From: Mucilaginibacter aquariorum
GTDB lineage: Bacteria; Bacteroidota; Bacteroidia; Sphingobacteriales; Sphingobacteriaceae
Assembly (NCBI RefSeq): GCF_024498135.1
Contig: NZ_JANHOH010000012.1
Span: 61,297-125,296, forward strand
Direction of reading: 5' to 3'
DNA: 64,000 nt
Each line of letters starts with the position of its first letter. Within the stretch, counting starts at the first letter, position 1. The notes below the pieces were generated by a model, which was not told the DNA's origin, made no database searches, and saw nothing but the letters and a program-made list of their open reading frames with translations. A program made the translations under genes and the position numbers. Of this stretch, positions 32,375-40,633 are shown piece by piece.

Positions 32375-34201
32375 ATGAACGAATTTAATATACTTTTTTA
32401 CTCTTCGCCCAACCCAATGTGGGTTTTTGATACCTGCACACTACAAATTCTGGAAGTTAATGATGCTTCGATAGCCGCATATGGTTACACTAAGAAAGAC
32501 TTTTTAAGCAAAACTATTAAAGATCTTCGCCCCCCTGAAGATGTGCATTTAGTGGAAGAAATGCTTTCCCAAATAAGAGCGGATCAAACACATTTTCGCG
32601 AATTCAGACATAGGGATAGTAAAGGAAGGGTATTTTATGTAGAAATTATGTCGTATCCTATCATATTTGACGGGAAAGATGCCCGGCTTGTTACTACCCA
32701 AAATATTGAGGAGAAAAAGGCGATGGTAGGGCAGTTGGAATTAACAAAGGCTAAATTGAACCGAATGCTGGAAACCACAAGTATTGGCTTTTTCCAGGTA
32801 GACCATAATCATACAATAACCTATTGGAACCATGCTGCCGAAAAAATGATAGGATATAACCGGGAATATCTATTAGGCAAAAACATGTGGAATGTGTTTC
32901 CAGAAGCTATTGATACAGATTTTTATGAACAATACCAGCAAGCTATAAGGGAACAGCGTAATGCAGAATTCACCTCCTACTTTTGGCCGGTGCAAAAATG
33001 GCTTTCAGTTACCATCTATTATGTAGAAGAAGGCCTGGTGATTCATTTTAGAGATATTACAGAAAGTAAAAGGTATGAAGAAAAGCTGCTGGAGAAAATT
33101 GAACAACTAAAAGAGATCTCTTATCTTAATTCTCACTATATCCGCAAACCTGTGGCCAGTCTGCTCGGCTTAACAGGGCTTATAAGCAATAGCCTAATTA
33201 GTGCGGATGAGTATAAGGTTGTTGCCAAACAAATACAGGAGTGTAGTCTGGAACTTGATAGTGTTGTACATAAAGTAAATAGCAGGGTAAATGATGAATC
33301 GGGATATATTGCTTACGAGGAGATAAAAAACTTTTCGTTGAATAATTTAGTGGAGTATGTAATTGCAGAAATTGAAAAGCAGGAAAAATCGCATGCTATT
33401 ATTCTGAAATATAAAGAGGAGATCACTTGTTATGGAGACGAGTACAGCATTGCATCAGCACTAAAACAGCTAATAGATAATGCCATCAAGTTTTCGCCCA
33501 ATGCTGATAAAATTGAAGTGTGCCTTGAGGTAGTAAGGCATAATGCTATCGTTTCTGTGCAAGATTTTGGGGTGGGCATAGACACCCAAACCCTCAATCG
33601 TATATTTTTAGGCTTTAATAAAAAAAGCGTTGCAAAGGAGATGGGCACAGGCTTAGGCAAGGTATCAGATGCTGCCTTAAAGCATAATGGTAATGTTTGG
33701 GTTGAAAGTAAACCAGGTAAGGGGGCTGTGTTTAGTATACGCCTGCCCATGTCAAACATTGGGGTTTACAAACAGGTTGGGGTTACTAATTTTTCTGACT
33801 ACCAGGGGCCCGGCATTAACGTTAAGTATAATAATACCTTACGCAGCGTTGTTGCAGAATGGGATGGCTTTCAGAGCTTACACTCTATAAAAACCGGTTG
33901 CTTAAAATTATTAAATGTAGTTACAGAGCAAAGCGCAAAGTATATTTTTAATGATAATACAGATGTAATAGGTACCTGGAACGAGGCGATAGATTGGGTA
34001 GCAGCAGAGTTTTTTCCGATGCTGCAAAATGCAGGCGTTACGCACATAGCATGGGTTTATTCTTCGAGTACATTTGCCAGGCTTTCTGCCGATATGACCA
34101 TTGCAAATATTAATACTAATATAGTGGTTAAAACCTTTGACGATGCCGCTAAAGCGAGGCGATGGTTAAAGCAGATCAACAAAAGCTATAATCCCGAATA
34201 A
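32375..34201 (+). CDS. PAS-PAS sensor histidine kinase with a C-terminal STAS/SpoIIAA-like domain
   Basis: About 608 residues from the ATG giving MNEFNILF (a TTG at 32354 is in frame). Domains in order are PAS (about 10-112), PAS (130-232), a HisKA-like helix with SHYIRKPVASLLG (phospho-acceptor His254), and a HATPase with the N box QLIDNAIKF (Asn369), DFGVG (397) and GTGLG (424). After the kinase core come about 125 residues (480-605) with the pattern of a STAS/SEC14-like domain. No membrane helix is present, so it is a cytosolic sensor. No response regulator lies next to it. Confidence 0.85.
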   Translation: MNEFNILFYSSPNPMWVFDTCTLQILEVNDASIAAYGYTKKDFLSKTIKDLRPPEDVHLVEEMLSQIRADQTHFREFRHRDSKGRVFYVEIMSYPIIFDGKDARLVTTQNIEEKKAMVGQLELTKAKLNRMLETTSIGFFQVDHNHTITYWNHAAEKMIGYNREYLLGKNMWNVFPEAIDTDFYEQYQQAIREQRNAEFTSYFWPVQKWLSVTIYYVEEGLVIHFRDITESKRYEEKLLEKIEQLKEISYLNSHYIRKPVASLLGLTGLISNSLISADEYKVVAKQIQECSLELDSVVHKVNSRVNDESGYIAYEEIKNFSLNNLVEYVIAEIEKQEKSHAIILKYKEEITCYGDEYSIASALKQLIDNAIKFSPNADKIEVCLEVVRHNAIVSVQDFGVGIDTQTLNRIFLGFNKKSVAKEMGTGLGKVSDAALKHNGNVWVESKPGKGAVFSIRLPMSNIGVYKQVGVTNFSDYQGPGINVKYNNTLRSVVAEWDGFQSLHSIKTGCLKLLNVVTEQSAKYIFNDNTDVIGTWNEAIDWVAAEFFPMLQNAGVTHIAWVYSSSTFARLSADMTIANINTNIVVKTFDDAAKARRWLKQINKSYNPE

Positions 34202-34962
34202 TAATCATACCCCTGCTCGGCCCAGTAATCGGGCGGGCGTTGGTTGTTAAAAGTGATACTACCAATCCGCTTCAAATTTTTAATGCCGTACTTAACGGGG
34301 ATAATAAGGCGTAGGGGCTCGCCGTGTTTGGGCATCAGCGGTTTGGCATTCATTTCATAGGCCAGAATGGTTTGCGGGTGCATGGCACTTGGCATATCCA
34401 GGCCAACATAATATTTTTTATCGGGCGTAGCCATACCCACATAAGCCAGCTGGGTTTGGTCGCCCAGTTTAAAGTGTTCAATAAAATCAGCAAATTTTAC
34501 ACCACCCCAGTACGAGATCTGGTCCCAACCCTCTACACATTTAAAATCAAAAACGATCTCGGTTTTGGGCAATGCTTTTATTTCATCCAGGCTAATATTC
34601 AATACCTCGCCCGATTGCTTTTTTATTTCCAGTTTCCAGTTCGCCATATCCGGAGTGCCGCCCGAACCTATGTCACTGTTATGGCGCACCACCTTGGCTG
34701 CCATTTCTTTGGGGTAGGTTTTGACCAGGTTGTTATTGCTGAGAAAGTTACGGAAGAAGAGCTCGGTTTTGTTAAGCGCCCGGCGTAATGGTGCCTTTGC
34801 CCCGGCGGTAGCGGTGCGTATTTCTTTGGGCGAATTTTTAAGCCAGCTCCACCCGCCATAGGCCGCGCCCGATAGCACAACGAATGTACCGAGCGAAATA
34901 AATGTACGCCGGTTTATTTTCTGCTCAATAGTGAGCGGCTTTTTTGGCTGCTTACTTTTCAT
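34186..34962 (-). CDS. Molybdopterin-dependent oxidoreductase (sulfite oxidase/MsrP-like fold)
   Basis: A 258-residue protein from the ATG at 34962; a GTG at 34965 is directly before it. An N-terminal basic region with NRRTFISLG and a hydrophobic helix suggests Tat export or anchoring. The sulfite-oxidase fold shows FDFKCVEGWD, where Cys142 would ligate molybdenum, GLDMPSAMHPQTILAYEMN, and a C-terminal YGIKNLKRIGSI. It overlaps the cytochrome b561 gene by 11 bp, so the cytochrome probably supplies electrons from quinol to this enzyme in the periplasm. The 3' end overlaps the kinase gene on the other strand by 16 bp. Confidence 0.88.
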   Translation of the reverse strand: MKSKQPKKPLTIEQKINRRTFISLGTFVVLSGAAYGGWSWLKNSPKEIRTATAGAKAPLRRALNKTELFFRNFLSNNNLVKTYPKEMAAKVVRHNSDIGSGGTPDMANWKLEIKKQSGEVLNISLDEIKALPKTEIVFDFKCVEGWDQISYWGGVKFADFIEHFKLGDQTQLAYVGMATPDKKYYVGLDMPSAMHPQTILAYEMNAKPLMPKHGEPLRLIIPVKYGIKNLKRIGSITFNNQRPPDYWAEQGYDYYSGL

Positions 34963-35644
34963 CACTTACTGGTTTAATAACTTGTTTAGGCTGATCGTTC
35001 ACTACCTCGAAGCCGGTAACAACCGATTGAAAATTCCTCCACCCCGCCAGCACCACTTGCACTACGTGGATGATAAAGAACAGCACATAGCCAATGGTTA
35101 ATACAAAATGCTCTATTCTTGCCGCATGGTAACCGCCGCAAAGCCAGGTAAGCGTATTAAACTGTACCGGTTTATAAATGGCCAGTCCGGTTATGACTGA
35201 ACCAAACCCCATTATTATAATGGCTGTATAGGCTATTCGCTGCGCGGCATTGTATTTCTTTTGAGGCGGCGCCATTTTGCGGATGTGCAGGTCATGCAAT
35301 AGTACCTGCCATGCCTCTTTAAATGAATTGCGTTTGGGTACAAGCTGGCGCCACTCGCCCGAGAAAATTGTGTACAACACATAAACCACACCGTTGATGG
35401 TAAAGAACCACATAAACAAAAAGTGGAAAGCCATGCCTTCGGCCAAACGTTTGGGGATATTAAAAGTATCGTAAAACCAGTTAGGGAAAAACTTAAACCA
35501 GGTATGCCCAAACAAGGTGATAGAATAAGTATCGCTGGCCCAATAAATAAGCATCCCGCTCCATATCATAATAGTGAGTATGGGGAAATTCACCCAATGG
35601 CACCACCGCATGGCTAAAGAATGTTTCTCTTTTATCGTTTTCAT
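34952..35644 (-). CDS. Cytochrome b561-family membrane protein, electron donor to the Moco enzyme
   Basis: A 230-residue protein with four or five transmembrane helices. Likely haem ligands are in MRWCHWVNFPILTIMIWSG, AFHFLFMWFF and a late IEHFVLTIGYVLFFIIHVVQV. The layout fits the thiosulfate-reductase/hydrogenase cytochrome b group. It would oxidise menaquinol and pass electrons to the molybdopterin protein whose gene overlaps its 3' end. This is not the MsrQ family that normally pairs with MsrP, so the pair may serve another substrate. Confidence 0.85.
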   Translation of the reverse strand: MKTIKEKHSLAMRWCHWVNFPILTIMIWSGMLIYWASDTYSITLFGHTWFKFFPNWFYDTFNIPKRLAEGMAFHFLFMWFFTINGVVYVLYTIFSGEWRQLVPKRNSFKEAWQVLLHDLHIRKMAPPQKKYNAAQRIAYTAIIIMGFGSVITGLAIYKPVQFNTLTWLCGGYHAARIEHFVLTIGYVLFFIIHVVQVVLAGWRNFQSVVTGFEVVNDQPKQVIKPVSDEK

Positions 35645-35657
35645 TTACCTATTAAAA

Positions 35658-36455
35658 TTAATTATTTGCCGTAACCGTTTGCGGGAAAGCAGCGCGTGTT
35701 GCTGCGCTAATGTCGCCGGTTTGCGTGTTTTGTACAAAGCCTATCACTTCCCAGCCCTGTGCCGAAAAATTATGTGGCAGGGCGATACTTGCTTCGCCGG
35801 TTTTATTGTTCCCTAACGGGATGTTTTGCAATTTATTTACGATTTGGATATGCGATAAGGTACGGCCACTGTTCTCGCCGCTTTTAATTACCGATGTGGT
35901 ATTTTTTTGCACAAGTGCCAATACTAATACAGTGTTATCTGCTGCGCCATCTGTGTTATACTTTAATGTGGCTTTATCTTTTGTGGCGGTTAATACCGTC
36001 AGGCTAATTTGTGTTTTTGATGCTTTAGTCAAATTGGTGCGAATGGCATTGCGTAACGTGCCCTGTGCCGATCCTACAAACTCGGTTTGGCCATTAACAA
36101 TGGCTTGCGGTGTATAAACACCACCTAACTTTAACCATTTGGCATAAGTGCTTTGGCGCTTGCTAAAGTCGGCGCTGCTAAAAATATCTTTCCAACCAAG
36201 GCGGTTCCAGTAATCTACGTGGTAGGCCAGTATATAAACAGGTTTCCCAATATTCTCTTTTTGCACACGGGCAAGCAACTCATCGGCCGGGGGGCAGCTG
36301 GAACAACCTTCGGATGTAAATAACTCTACTACTGCAAAGCCTTGTCCGCTAGTGACGATTGCTGGTTTAACCCTGCTTTTATTTATAAATGCCGCCGATA
36401 CCAGTGCCATAATGGCAAGGCATAGTATAACCGCATATGCTTTTATATCTTTCAT
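35658..36455 (-). CDS. DUF1223 thioredoxin-like exported protein
   Basis: About 265 residues from the ATG giving MKDIKAYA (the open frame extends to 36701 but is not convincingly coding). One N-terminal membrane or signal helix (6-24) precedes AVVELFTSEGCSSCPPADELL, a CxxC thioredoxin-like motif at Cys51/Cys54. AYHVDYWNRLGWKDIFSS and GVYTPQAIVNGQTEFVGS are typical of the DUF1223 family. A periplasmic thiol-redox role is likely. It is transcribed towards the cytochrome/Moco pair with 13 bp between, so the three form an operon. Confidence 0.88.
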   Translation of the reverse strand: MKDIKAYAVILCLAIMALVSAAFINKSRVKPAIVTSGQGFAVVELFTSEGCSSCPPADELLARVQKENIGKPVYILAYHVDYWNRLGWKDIFSSADFSKRQSTYAKWLKLGGVYTPQAIVNGQTEFVGSAQGTLRNAIRTNLTKASKTQISLTVLTATKDKATLKYNTDGAADNTVLVLALVQKNTTSVIKSGENSGRTLSHIQIVNKLQNIPLGNNKTGEASIALPHNFSAQGWEVIGFVQNTQTGDISAATRAAFPQTVTANN

Positions 36456-36635
36456 GCTGGTGCTTCTTTTTGGTTTAGTCGGATGTCGCCTAAAATCCTT
36501 ACAAGAAATAATTATATTTAAAAACAGGGGTTTAGTTAAATATACGTAAATGCATACTATGAGGATGATGCTATCAATAAAAAAATAAAAAGCCTGTAAG
36601 GATTTAAATATTTGAACGACTAACACGCGTTTACT

Positions 36636-37223
36636 ATGGATAATAAAGAAATAATTGCCGAACGAACGCCGCTTAAACCACACGAGTGGGTTAATACCCA
36701 TGCCGATTATTTATACGCCTACACTATTACGCGGGTAAATAACGAGGACCAGGCCCGCGATTTGGTGCAGGAAACTTTTTTGGCCGCACTGGAAGGGATG
36801 CACAAGTTTGAAGGGAAAAGCTCGGAGCGTACATGGCTTACAGCGATATTACGGAACAAGATAATTGATACTTATCGTAAAAAAACAAAGGGCCTTAAAA
36901 CCCTGAGTATAAATGATACCGAAGCCGGGGAAACCGAGTTTTTTTGGACTAAAGAAGGGCACTGGCACCAGGAACACTGGCCAACACATTTTGGTATTGA
37001 TAGCATAGACCCATTGGTGAATAAGGAATTTAACCACATACTGCAACAGTGCATGCAAAAGCTGCCTGCACTTTGGTTATCGGTATTTACCATGAAACAT
37101 ATGGATGATGAAACAACCGATACGGTTTGCGCCGAACTAAAAATAAGCGCATCCAATTTTTGGGTGATCATTCACCGTGCTAAGTTAAACCTGAGGGCTT
37201 GTCTTCAAAAAAACTGGGTGTAA
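36636..37223 (+). CDS. ECF RNA polymerase sigma factor
   Basis: A 195-residue sigma-70 family protein with region 2 (HADYLYAYTITRVNNEDQARDLVQETFLAALEGM, then RTWLTAILRNKIIDTYRKK) and region 4 (LPALWLSVFTMKHMDDETTDTVCAELKISASNFWVIIHRAKLNLR). The linker is long and rich in Trp/His, as in the family labelled TIGR02943. The next gene encodes a small zinc-type anti-sigma factor one base downstream of the stop. It probably controls envelope redox genes around it (inference from the neighbours). Confidence 0.92.
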   Translation: MDNKEIIAERTPLKPHEWVNTHADYLYAYTITRVNNEDQARDLVQETFLAALEGMHKFEGKSSERTWLTAILRNKIIDTYRKKTKGLKTLSINDTEAGETEFFWTKEGHWHQEHWPTHFGIDSIDPLVNKEFNHILQQCMQKLPALWLSVFTMKHMDDETTDTVCAELKISASNFWVIIHRAKLNLRACLQKNWV

Positions 37224-37224
37224 T

Positions 37225-37500
37225 ATGAATAAGCTTACAAAAATACTTTACAACTGCCGTAAAGCTACTTTCATGATAGAAAAGCGAATGGTAAAACCCC
37301 TTAGCTTTCAGGAGAATATTGAACTGCGCCTGCACTTGGTTACCTGTGGCGTGTGCCGGTTGTACATCAAACAAAGCCGCAAAATTGATTTAATGGTAGA
37401 ACAAATACTTAAAGGCACCCCGCCCGCAAACATCCGCCTTGATGATGATTTTAAAGAAGAGTTAAAAGTGCGGATAGATAACGAACTGAATAAAAGTTAA
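37225..37500 (+). CDS. Small zinc-finger anti-sigma factor (ZAS-like)
   Basis: A 91-residue cytosolic protein with Cys11 and LRLHLVTCGVCRLY, that is His37-x3-Cys41-x2-Cys44. This is the ZAS motif that coordinates zinc in anti-sigma factors such as RsrA, where oxidation releases the sigma factor. No transmembrane helix is seen, fitting a redox-type soluble anti-sigma. It starts one base after the sigma stop, so the two are co-translated. The downstream exported peptide and peroxiredoxin fit an oxidative signal. Confidence 0.8.
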   Translation: MNKLTKILYNCRKATFMIEKRMVKPLSFQENIELRLHLVTCGVCRLYIKQSRKIDLMVEQILKGTPPANIRLDDDFKEELKVRIDNELNKS

Positions 37501-37562
37501 CCCCATTTGTAAGGTTTATTAATTACTTGCGACGAAGCCGGCAAATAATAAAAACTTAACAA

Positions 37563-37826
37563 ATGAAAACGTACAACAGATCAATTTTAAAAGGCGCTGT
37601 ATTAGCCGGCGCTATCGCATTGTTTTTTAGCCTTAACCTAAGCGCGGGTACCATCAGCCATTCTTCACCATCGCTCACCGCCGTTAGCGATACCGGCAAA
37701 ATGCAAAAGGTGGATAAAATGAAAAAGAAAGATATGAAGATGAAAAAAAAGAAGATGGATAAGATGGAGAAATCAAAAATGGAACCATCAAAAATGGACG
37801 CAGATAAAATGGGTAGCAAAATGTAA
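37563..37826 (+). CDS. Exported Met/Lys-rich low-complexity peptide (MXKDX-like)
   Basis: An 87-residue protein with a clear signal sequence (about 1-29, ending LNLSAG). The second half is almost only Met, Lys, Asp and Glu in short repeats such as KMQKVDKMKKKDMKMKKKKM and MDKMEKSKMEPSKMD. It resembles the pentapeptide MXKDX repeat family. Dense methionines could bind Cu(I) or act as an oxidisable sink in the periplasm; neither is proven. It follows the sigma/anti-sigma pair by 62 bp and ends before a terminator. Confidence 0.75.
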   Translation: MKTYNRSILKGAVLAGAIALFFSLNLSAGTISHSSPSLTAVSDTGKMQKVDKMKKKDMKMKKKKMDKMEKSKMEPSKMDADKMGSKM

Positions 37827-37854
37827 TTACGCCCACGGGTAAATTTTTGTGTAA

Positions 37855-37884
37855 CAAGCGGGGGAGTGAGTGCCCCCGCTTTAT
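37855..37884 (+). terminator. Rho-independent terminator
   Basis: AGCGGGGG and CCCCCGCT form an 8-bp GC-rich stem with an 8-nt loop, followed by TTTATTT. It lies between the MXKDX-like gene and the peroxiredoxin gene, so expression of the latter may be attenuated or independent. Confidence 0.85.
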
Positions 37885-37907
37885 TTAATAAATTGATTTT
37901 AAACAAA

Positions 37908-38486
37908 ATGAAGAAATATATTTTAGCAGCCATAGCGCTCGTGTTTTCGATACATGTTATGGCACAAACGGGTTTAAAAATAGGCGATACCGCACCCCTG
38001 TTTGCAGCAAAGGATAATTTGGGTAAAACGGTTGATCTGAAAGCCCTGTTAAAATCTAATAAGGCGGTAGTGTTGTTTTTTTACCGTGGCCAGTGGTGTC
38101 CATACTGTAATAAACAAATGCAGCACATTCAGGATTCTTTACAGTTATTAACCGGCAAAGGCGCCTATGTGATTGGCATAACACCAGAGACCGCTGAGAA
38201 TATTGGCAAAACGGTTGCAAAAACAAAGGCCACATATTCTATAATACAAGATAAAGGCTACAGCATTATGAAAAGCTACGGCGTAAACTACGTAATGGAA
38301 GAAGCCATCGTTAATAAATACAAAGGCTACGGGTTAGATATGACCAAAGCGAATGGTAATACAGACAACGTGCTGCCTGTCCCGGCTACTTATATAATTA
38401 ATAGTGCCGGCAAAATAGCGTTTGCCCATTTTGATAAAGATTATAGCAAGCGCGCATCTGTAAAAGATATTTTGGCGGTGCTTTAA
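37908..38486 (+). CDS. Exported AhpC/TSA-family peroxiredoxin or thiol reductase
   Basis: A 192-residue protein from the ATG giving MKKYILAA, with a signal peptide ending HVMAQ at about residue 20. The thioredoxin fold has LFFYRGQWCPYCNKQM, with a CPYC motif (Cys64, Cys67), then VIGITPETAENIGKTV and PVPATYIINSAGKIAFAHFD. It probably reduces peroxides or other oxidants in the periplasm. The gene lies just behind the sigma/anti-sigma/Met-rich gene set and in front of a terminator. Confidence 0.9.
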   Translation: MKKYILAAIALVFSIHVMAQTGLKIGDTAPLFAAKDNLGKTVDLKALLKSNKAVVLFFYRGQWCPYCNKQMQHIQDSLQLLTGKGAYVIGITPETAENIGKTVAKTKATYSIIQDKGYSIMKSYGVNYVMEEAIVNKYKGYGLDMTKANGNTDNVLPVPATYIINSAGKIAFAHFDKDYSKRASVKDILAVL

Positions 38487-38511
38487 TAAGGTGGTACTTA
38501 TTTATTAATTT

Positions 38512-38546
38512 GCTCAAGATTGCTTAAGCGATTTTGAGCTTTTTAT
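38512..38546 (+). terminator. Rho-independent terminator
   Basis: GCTCAAGATTGCTT and AAGCGATTTTGAGC pair with two G-U type changes, followed by TTTTTATTT. Confidence 0.75.
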
Positions 38547-38566
38547 TTAAATACTAAACCATTAAT

Positions 38567-39334
38567 ATGAATAAAAGACAAGTTGGCATTTCAACTTTAA
38601 TCCGTTTGATCAAATATCGCAACCCCTTTGCCTCTATGGGACTGGCATTTACATTAGTGCCACTTTTTGTTTTAATACCTATGATTGCCCTTATGGTGTC
38701 TTCTGACACACAGCCATATGAAAAATACGACCATAAAAAGATAGAAGCGCAGGGTGTTGAGATGCCCGCTAAAATTACTTATGCAAAAGTTATGTATAAT
38801 GTTTCCATAAACGGGGAGCATCCGGTTGTGATCAGCTACAATTATCAAAATAATGGTCAAATGCGTAATGATAAGTTTGCAACAATGGATCTGGAAAAGA
38901 TCGCTAACTTAAATGTTGGCGACGAGATCAAAATAAAAGTGCTTGGCGATCAATCTAAAATGGCGGGTGTAGAACCATTTAGTTTTCCGTTTGACATGTT
39001 TTATATTATACCCGGCATTTTTTTATTAATAGGGATCCCGTTTTTTATAATTGGTGTGTTACCCGTAATAAGAATGTACAAATTATACAAAAATGGTGAT
39101 GTACGCGAAGCTTCCGTAGTGTCTGTTGAGCCGGCAAAGCGAGGGGTTGATGTACACTATTACTTTACCGGCTTGCACCAGGATAAGGTATTCGGAAAGT
39201 CAAGAGCTGATTATACTTATCTGTCACAAAAACAGCCAAACGACAAGGTTAAAATATTTGTATCAGCGCGAAATGAAAATAATTCATGCCTGGTTCCTAA
39301 ATTGGAGGCGCTCAAATACAATTGGGCGGTATGA
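38567..39334 (+). CDS. Membrane protein of unknown function (DUF3592-like)
   Basis: A 255-residue protein with an N-terminal membrane helix (about 23-44), a soluble beta-rich extracytoplasmic segment (VMYNVSINGEHPVVISYNYQ, then MDLEKIANLNVGDEIKIKVLGD), a second membrane segment (about 143-168) and a C-terminal beta domain with VREASVVSVEPAKRGVDVHYYF. The repeated 'extracellular value, velocity-like GDEI' strands resemble DUF3592. The function is unknown. It is the last gene before convergent modABC. Confidence 0.55.
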   Translation: MNKRQVGISTLIRLIKYRNPFASMGLAFTLVPLFVLIPMIALMVSSDTQPYEKYDHKKIEAQGVEMPAKITYAKVMYNVSINGEHPVVISYNYQNNGQMRNDKFATMDLEKIANLNVGDEIKIKVLGDQSKMAGVEPFSFPFDMFYIIPGIFLLIGIPFFIIGVLPVIRMYKLYKNGDVREASVVSVEPAKRGVDVHYYFTGLHQDKVFGKSRADYTYLSQKQPNDKVKIFVSARNENNSCLVPKLEALKYNWAV

Positions 39335-39341
39335 GAGAACT

Positions 39342-39962
39342 TTAACTTCCTATCTCCAGTTCATCCCCACTTATTCCATCCAACTCCTGCGGGTTATGGC
39401 TTACAATTAGCGTGGTTGCGCCAAGTTCTGCAAACAGCCCTTGCAAATCTTTTATCAATGCCGACTTCATTTTAAGATCTAACGCCGAAAAGGGCTCGTC
39501 CATCAGTAGTAATTTTGGCTTGATGGCCAGTGCCCGCAGTATAGCCAGTCGCTGTTGTTGCCCGCCGGATAGATGGTTTGGTTTGTGATCGGTAAAGTCG
39601 CTAAGGCCGCCGATTGTTAACAGGCGGTTTATCCATTGGGTATCATTGGTAGCATATTCCAGGTGCTGTTTCACGGTCATGTTTGGGAACAGTGCATAAT
39701 CCTGAAAAACAAAACCAATATGCCGTTGCTGCGGACTTAAGTTTATCTGTTGAGAAGCATCAAACCAGGCAGTGTTATTTGTTTTGATAATGCCGGTATC
39801 TGGTGTTATCAATCCTGCTACCATTTTAAGGAACGTGGTTTTACCCGCGCCGGATGGGCCGGTGATACGGGTAATGCTGCCGACAATAAATTTCTTTTTT
39901 ATCTGCAATACCTGTAAGCCATTATAAGCTTTTAGCCCTTTTTTAATATCGACTATTATCAT
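39342..39962 (-). CDS. modC: Molybdate ABC transporter ATP-binding protein (short form)
   Basis: A 206-residue ABC ATPase with Walker A GPSGAGKTTFLK, the Q loop in FVFQDYALFPNM, signature LSGGQQQRLAILRAL, Walker B LLLMDEPFSALD and the switch His in IVSHNPQEL. Classic ModC proteins run to about 350 residues with a C-terminal molybdate-binding Mop domain. That domain is missing here, so regulation by bound molybdate is unlikely. The start overlaps the permease stop by 4 bp (ATGA), supporting a translationally coupled modABC operon. Confidence 0.88.
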   Translation of the reverse strand: MIIVDIKKGLKAYNGLQVLQIKKKFIVGSITRITGPSGAGKTTFLKMVAGLITPDTGIIKTNNTAWFDASQQINLSPQQRHIGFVFQDYALFPNMTVKQHLEYATNDTQWINRLLTIGGLSDFTDHKPNHLSGGQQQRLAILRALAIKPKLLLMDEPFSALDLKMKSALIKDLQGLFAELGATTLIVSHNPQELDGISGDELEIGS

Positions 39963-40630
39963 TCTAACGGACTTTTAACCTGGTATTTATTGTAAATGAA
40001 CACGCTTAACACCATTACAAAAGTGATGGCGAACAGTATAAGCGAATAGTTATTTGCGGCGGTATAATTCATCTGCTCAACCGAATCATATACCGCTATG
40101 GATGCCACACGCGTAACCCCGGGGATATTCCCGCCTATCATCAGCACAACGCCAAATTCGCCCAACGTATGTGCGAAGGTGAGCACTGCCGCGGTGAGTA
40201 AAGATGGCTTGATATTGGGCAATAACACATGCCTGAACGTTTCCCACTGCGTTTTACCCAAAGTATATGATGCTTGCGATAGCGATACCGGCAATTGCTG
40301 AAAGGCCGACTTTACCGGGCTTATCATAAATGGCATGCTGTAAATAACTGATGCCAGTACCAATCCCTGGAAAGAAAATACAAACTGTACATTAAACGTT
40401 TGTTGCAGCCAATGCCCCAAACCATGCTGCGGACTAAAAGCCAGCAGCAAATAAAAACCCAATACAGATGGCGGCAGCACCAAAGGCATGGTAATTATGG
40501 CCTCGATAATTGTTTTTACTAACGATCGCTTTTTGGATAACCACCAGGCCAAAGGCAAGCCAATAAGCAGCAATATCAATGTGGTGATAGCCGCTAATTT
40601 TAAGGTAAGCCAAATAGGTGACAGATCCAT
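39959..40630 (-). CDS. modB: Molybdate ABC transporter permease
   Basis: A 223-residue membrane protein with five or six helices. The binding-protein-dependent permease domain contains the EAA-type loop QASYTLGKTQWETFRHVLLPNIKPS, which docks to the ATPase, and PLVLPPSVLGFYLLLAFSP and HTLGEFGVVLMIGGNIPG, which are strongly ModB-like. It forms the cytoplasmic-membrane channel for molybdate (or tungstate). The gene is 3 bp from modA and overlaps modC by 4 bp. Confidence 0.92.
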   Translation of the reverse strand: MDLSPIWLTLKLAAITTLILLLIGLPLAWWLSKKRSLVKTIIEAIITMPLVLPPSVLGFYLLLAFSPQHGLGHWLQQTFNVQFVFSFQGLVLASVIYSMPFMISPVKSAFQQLPVSLSQASYTLGKTQWETFRHVLLPNIKPSLLTAAVLTFAHTLGEFGVVLMIGGNIPGVTRVASIAVYDSVEQMNYTAANNYSLILFAITFVMVLSVFIYNKYQVKSPLE

Positions 40631-40633
40631 TGT

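Noticed and set aside
36456..36701. N-terminal extension of the DUF1223 protein
   Set aside because: The extra 82 codons are AT-rich, hydrophobic and not typical of the family; the ATG at 36455 gives the normal signal helix.
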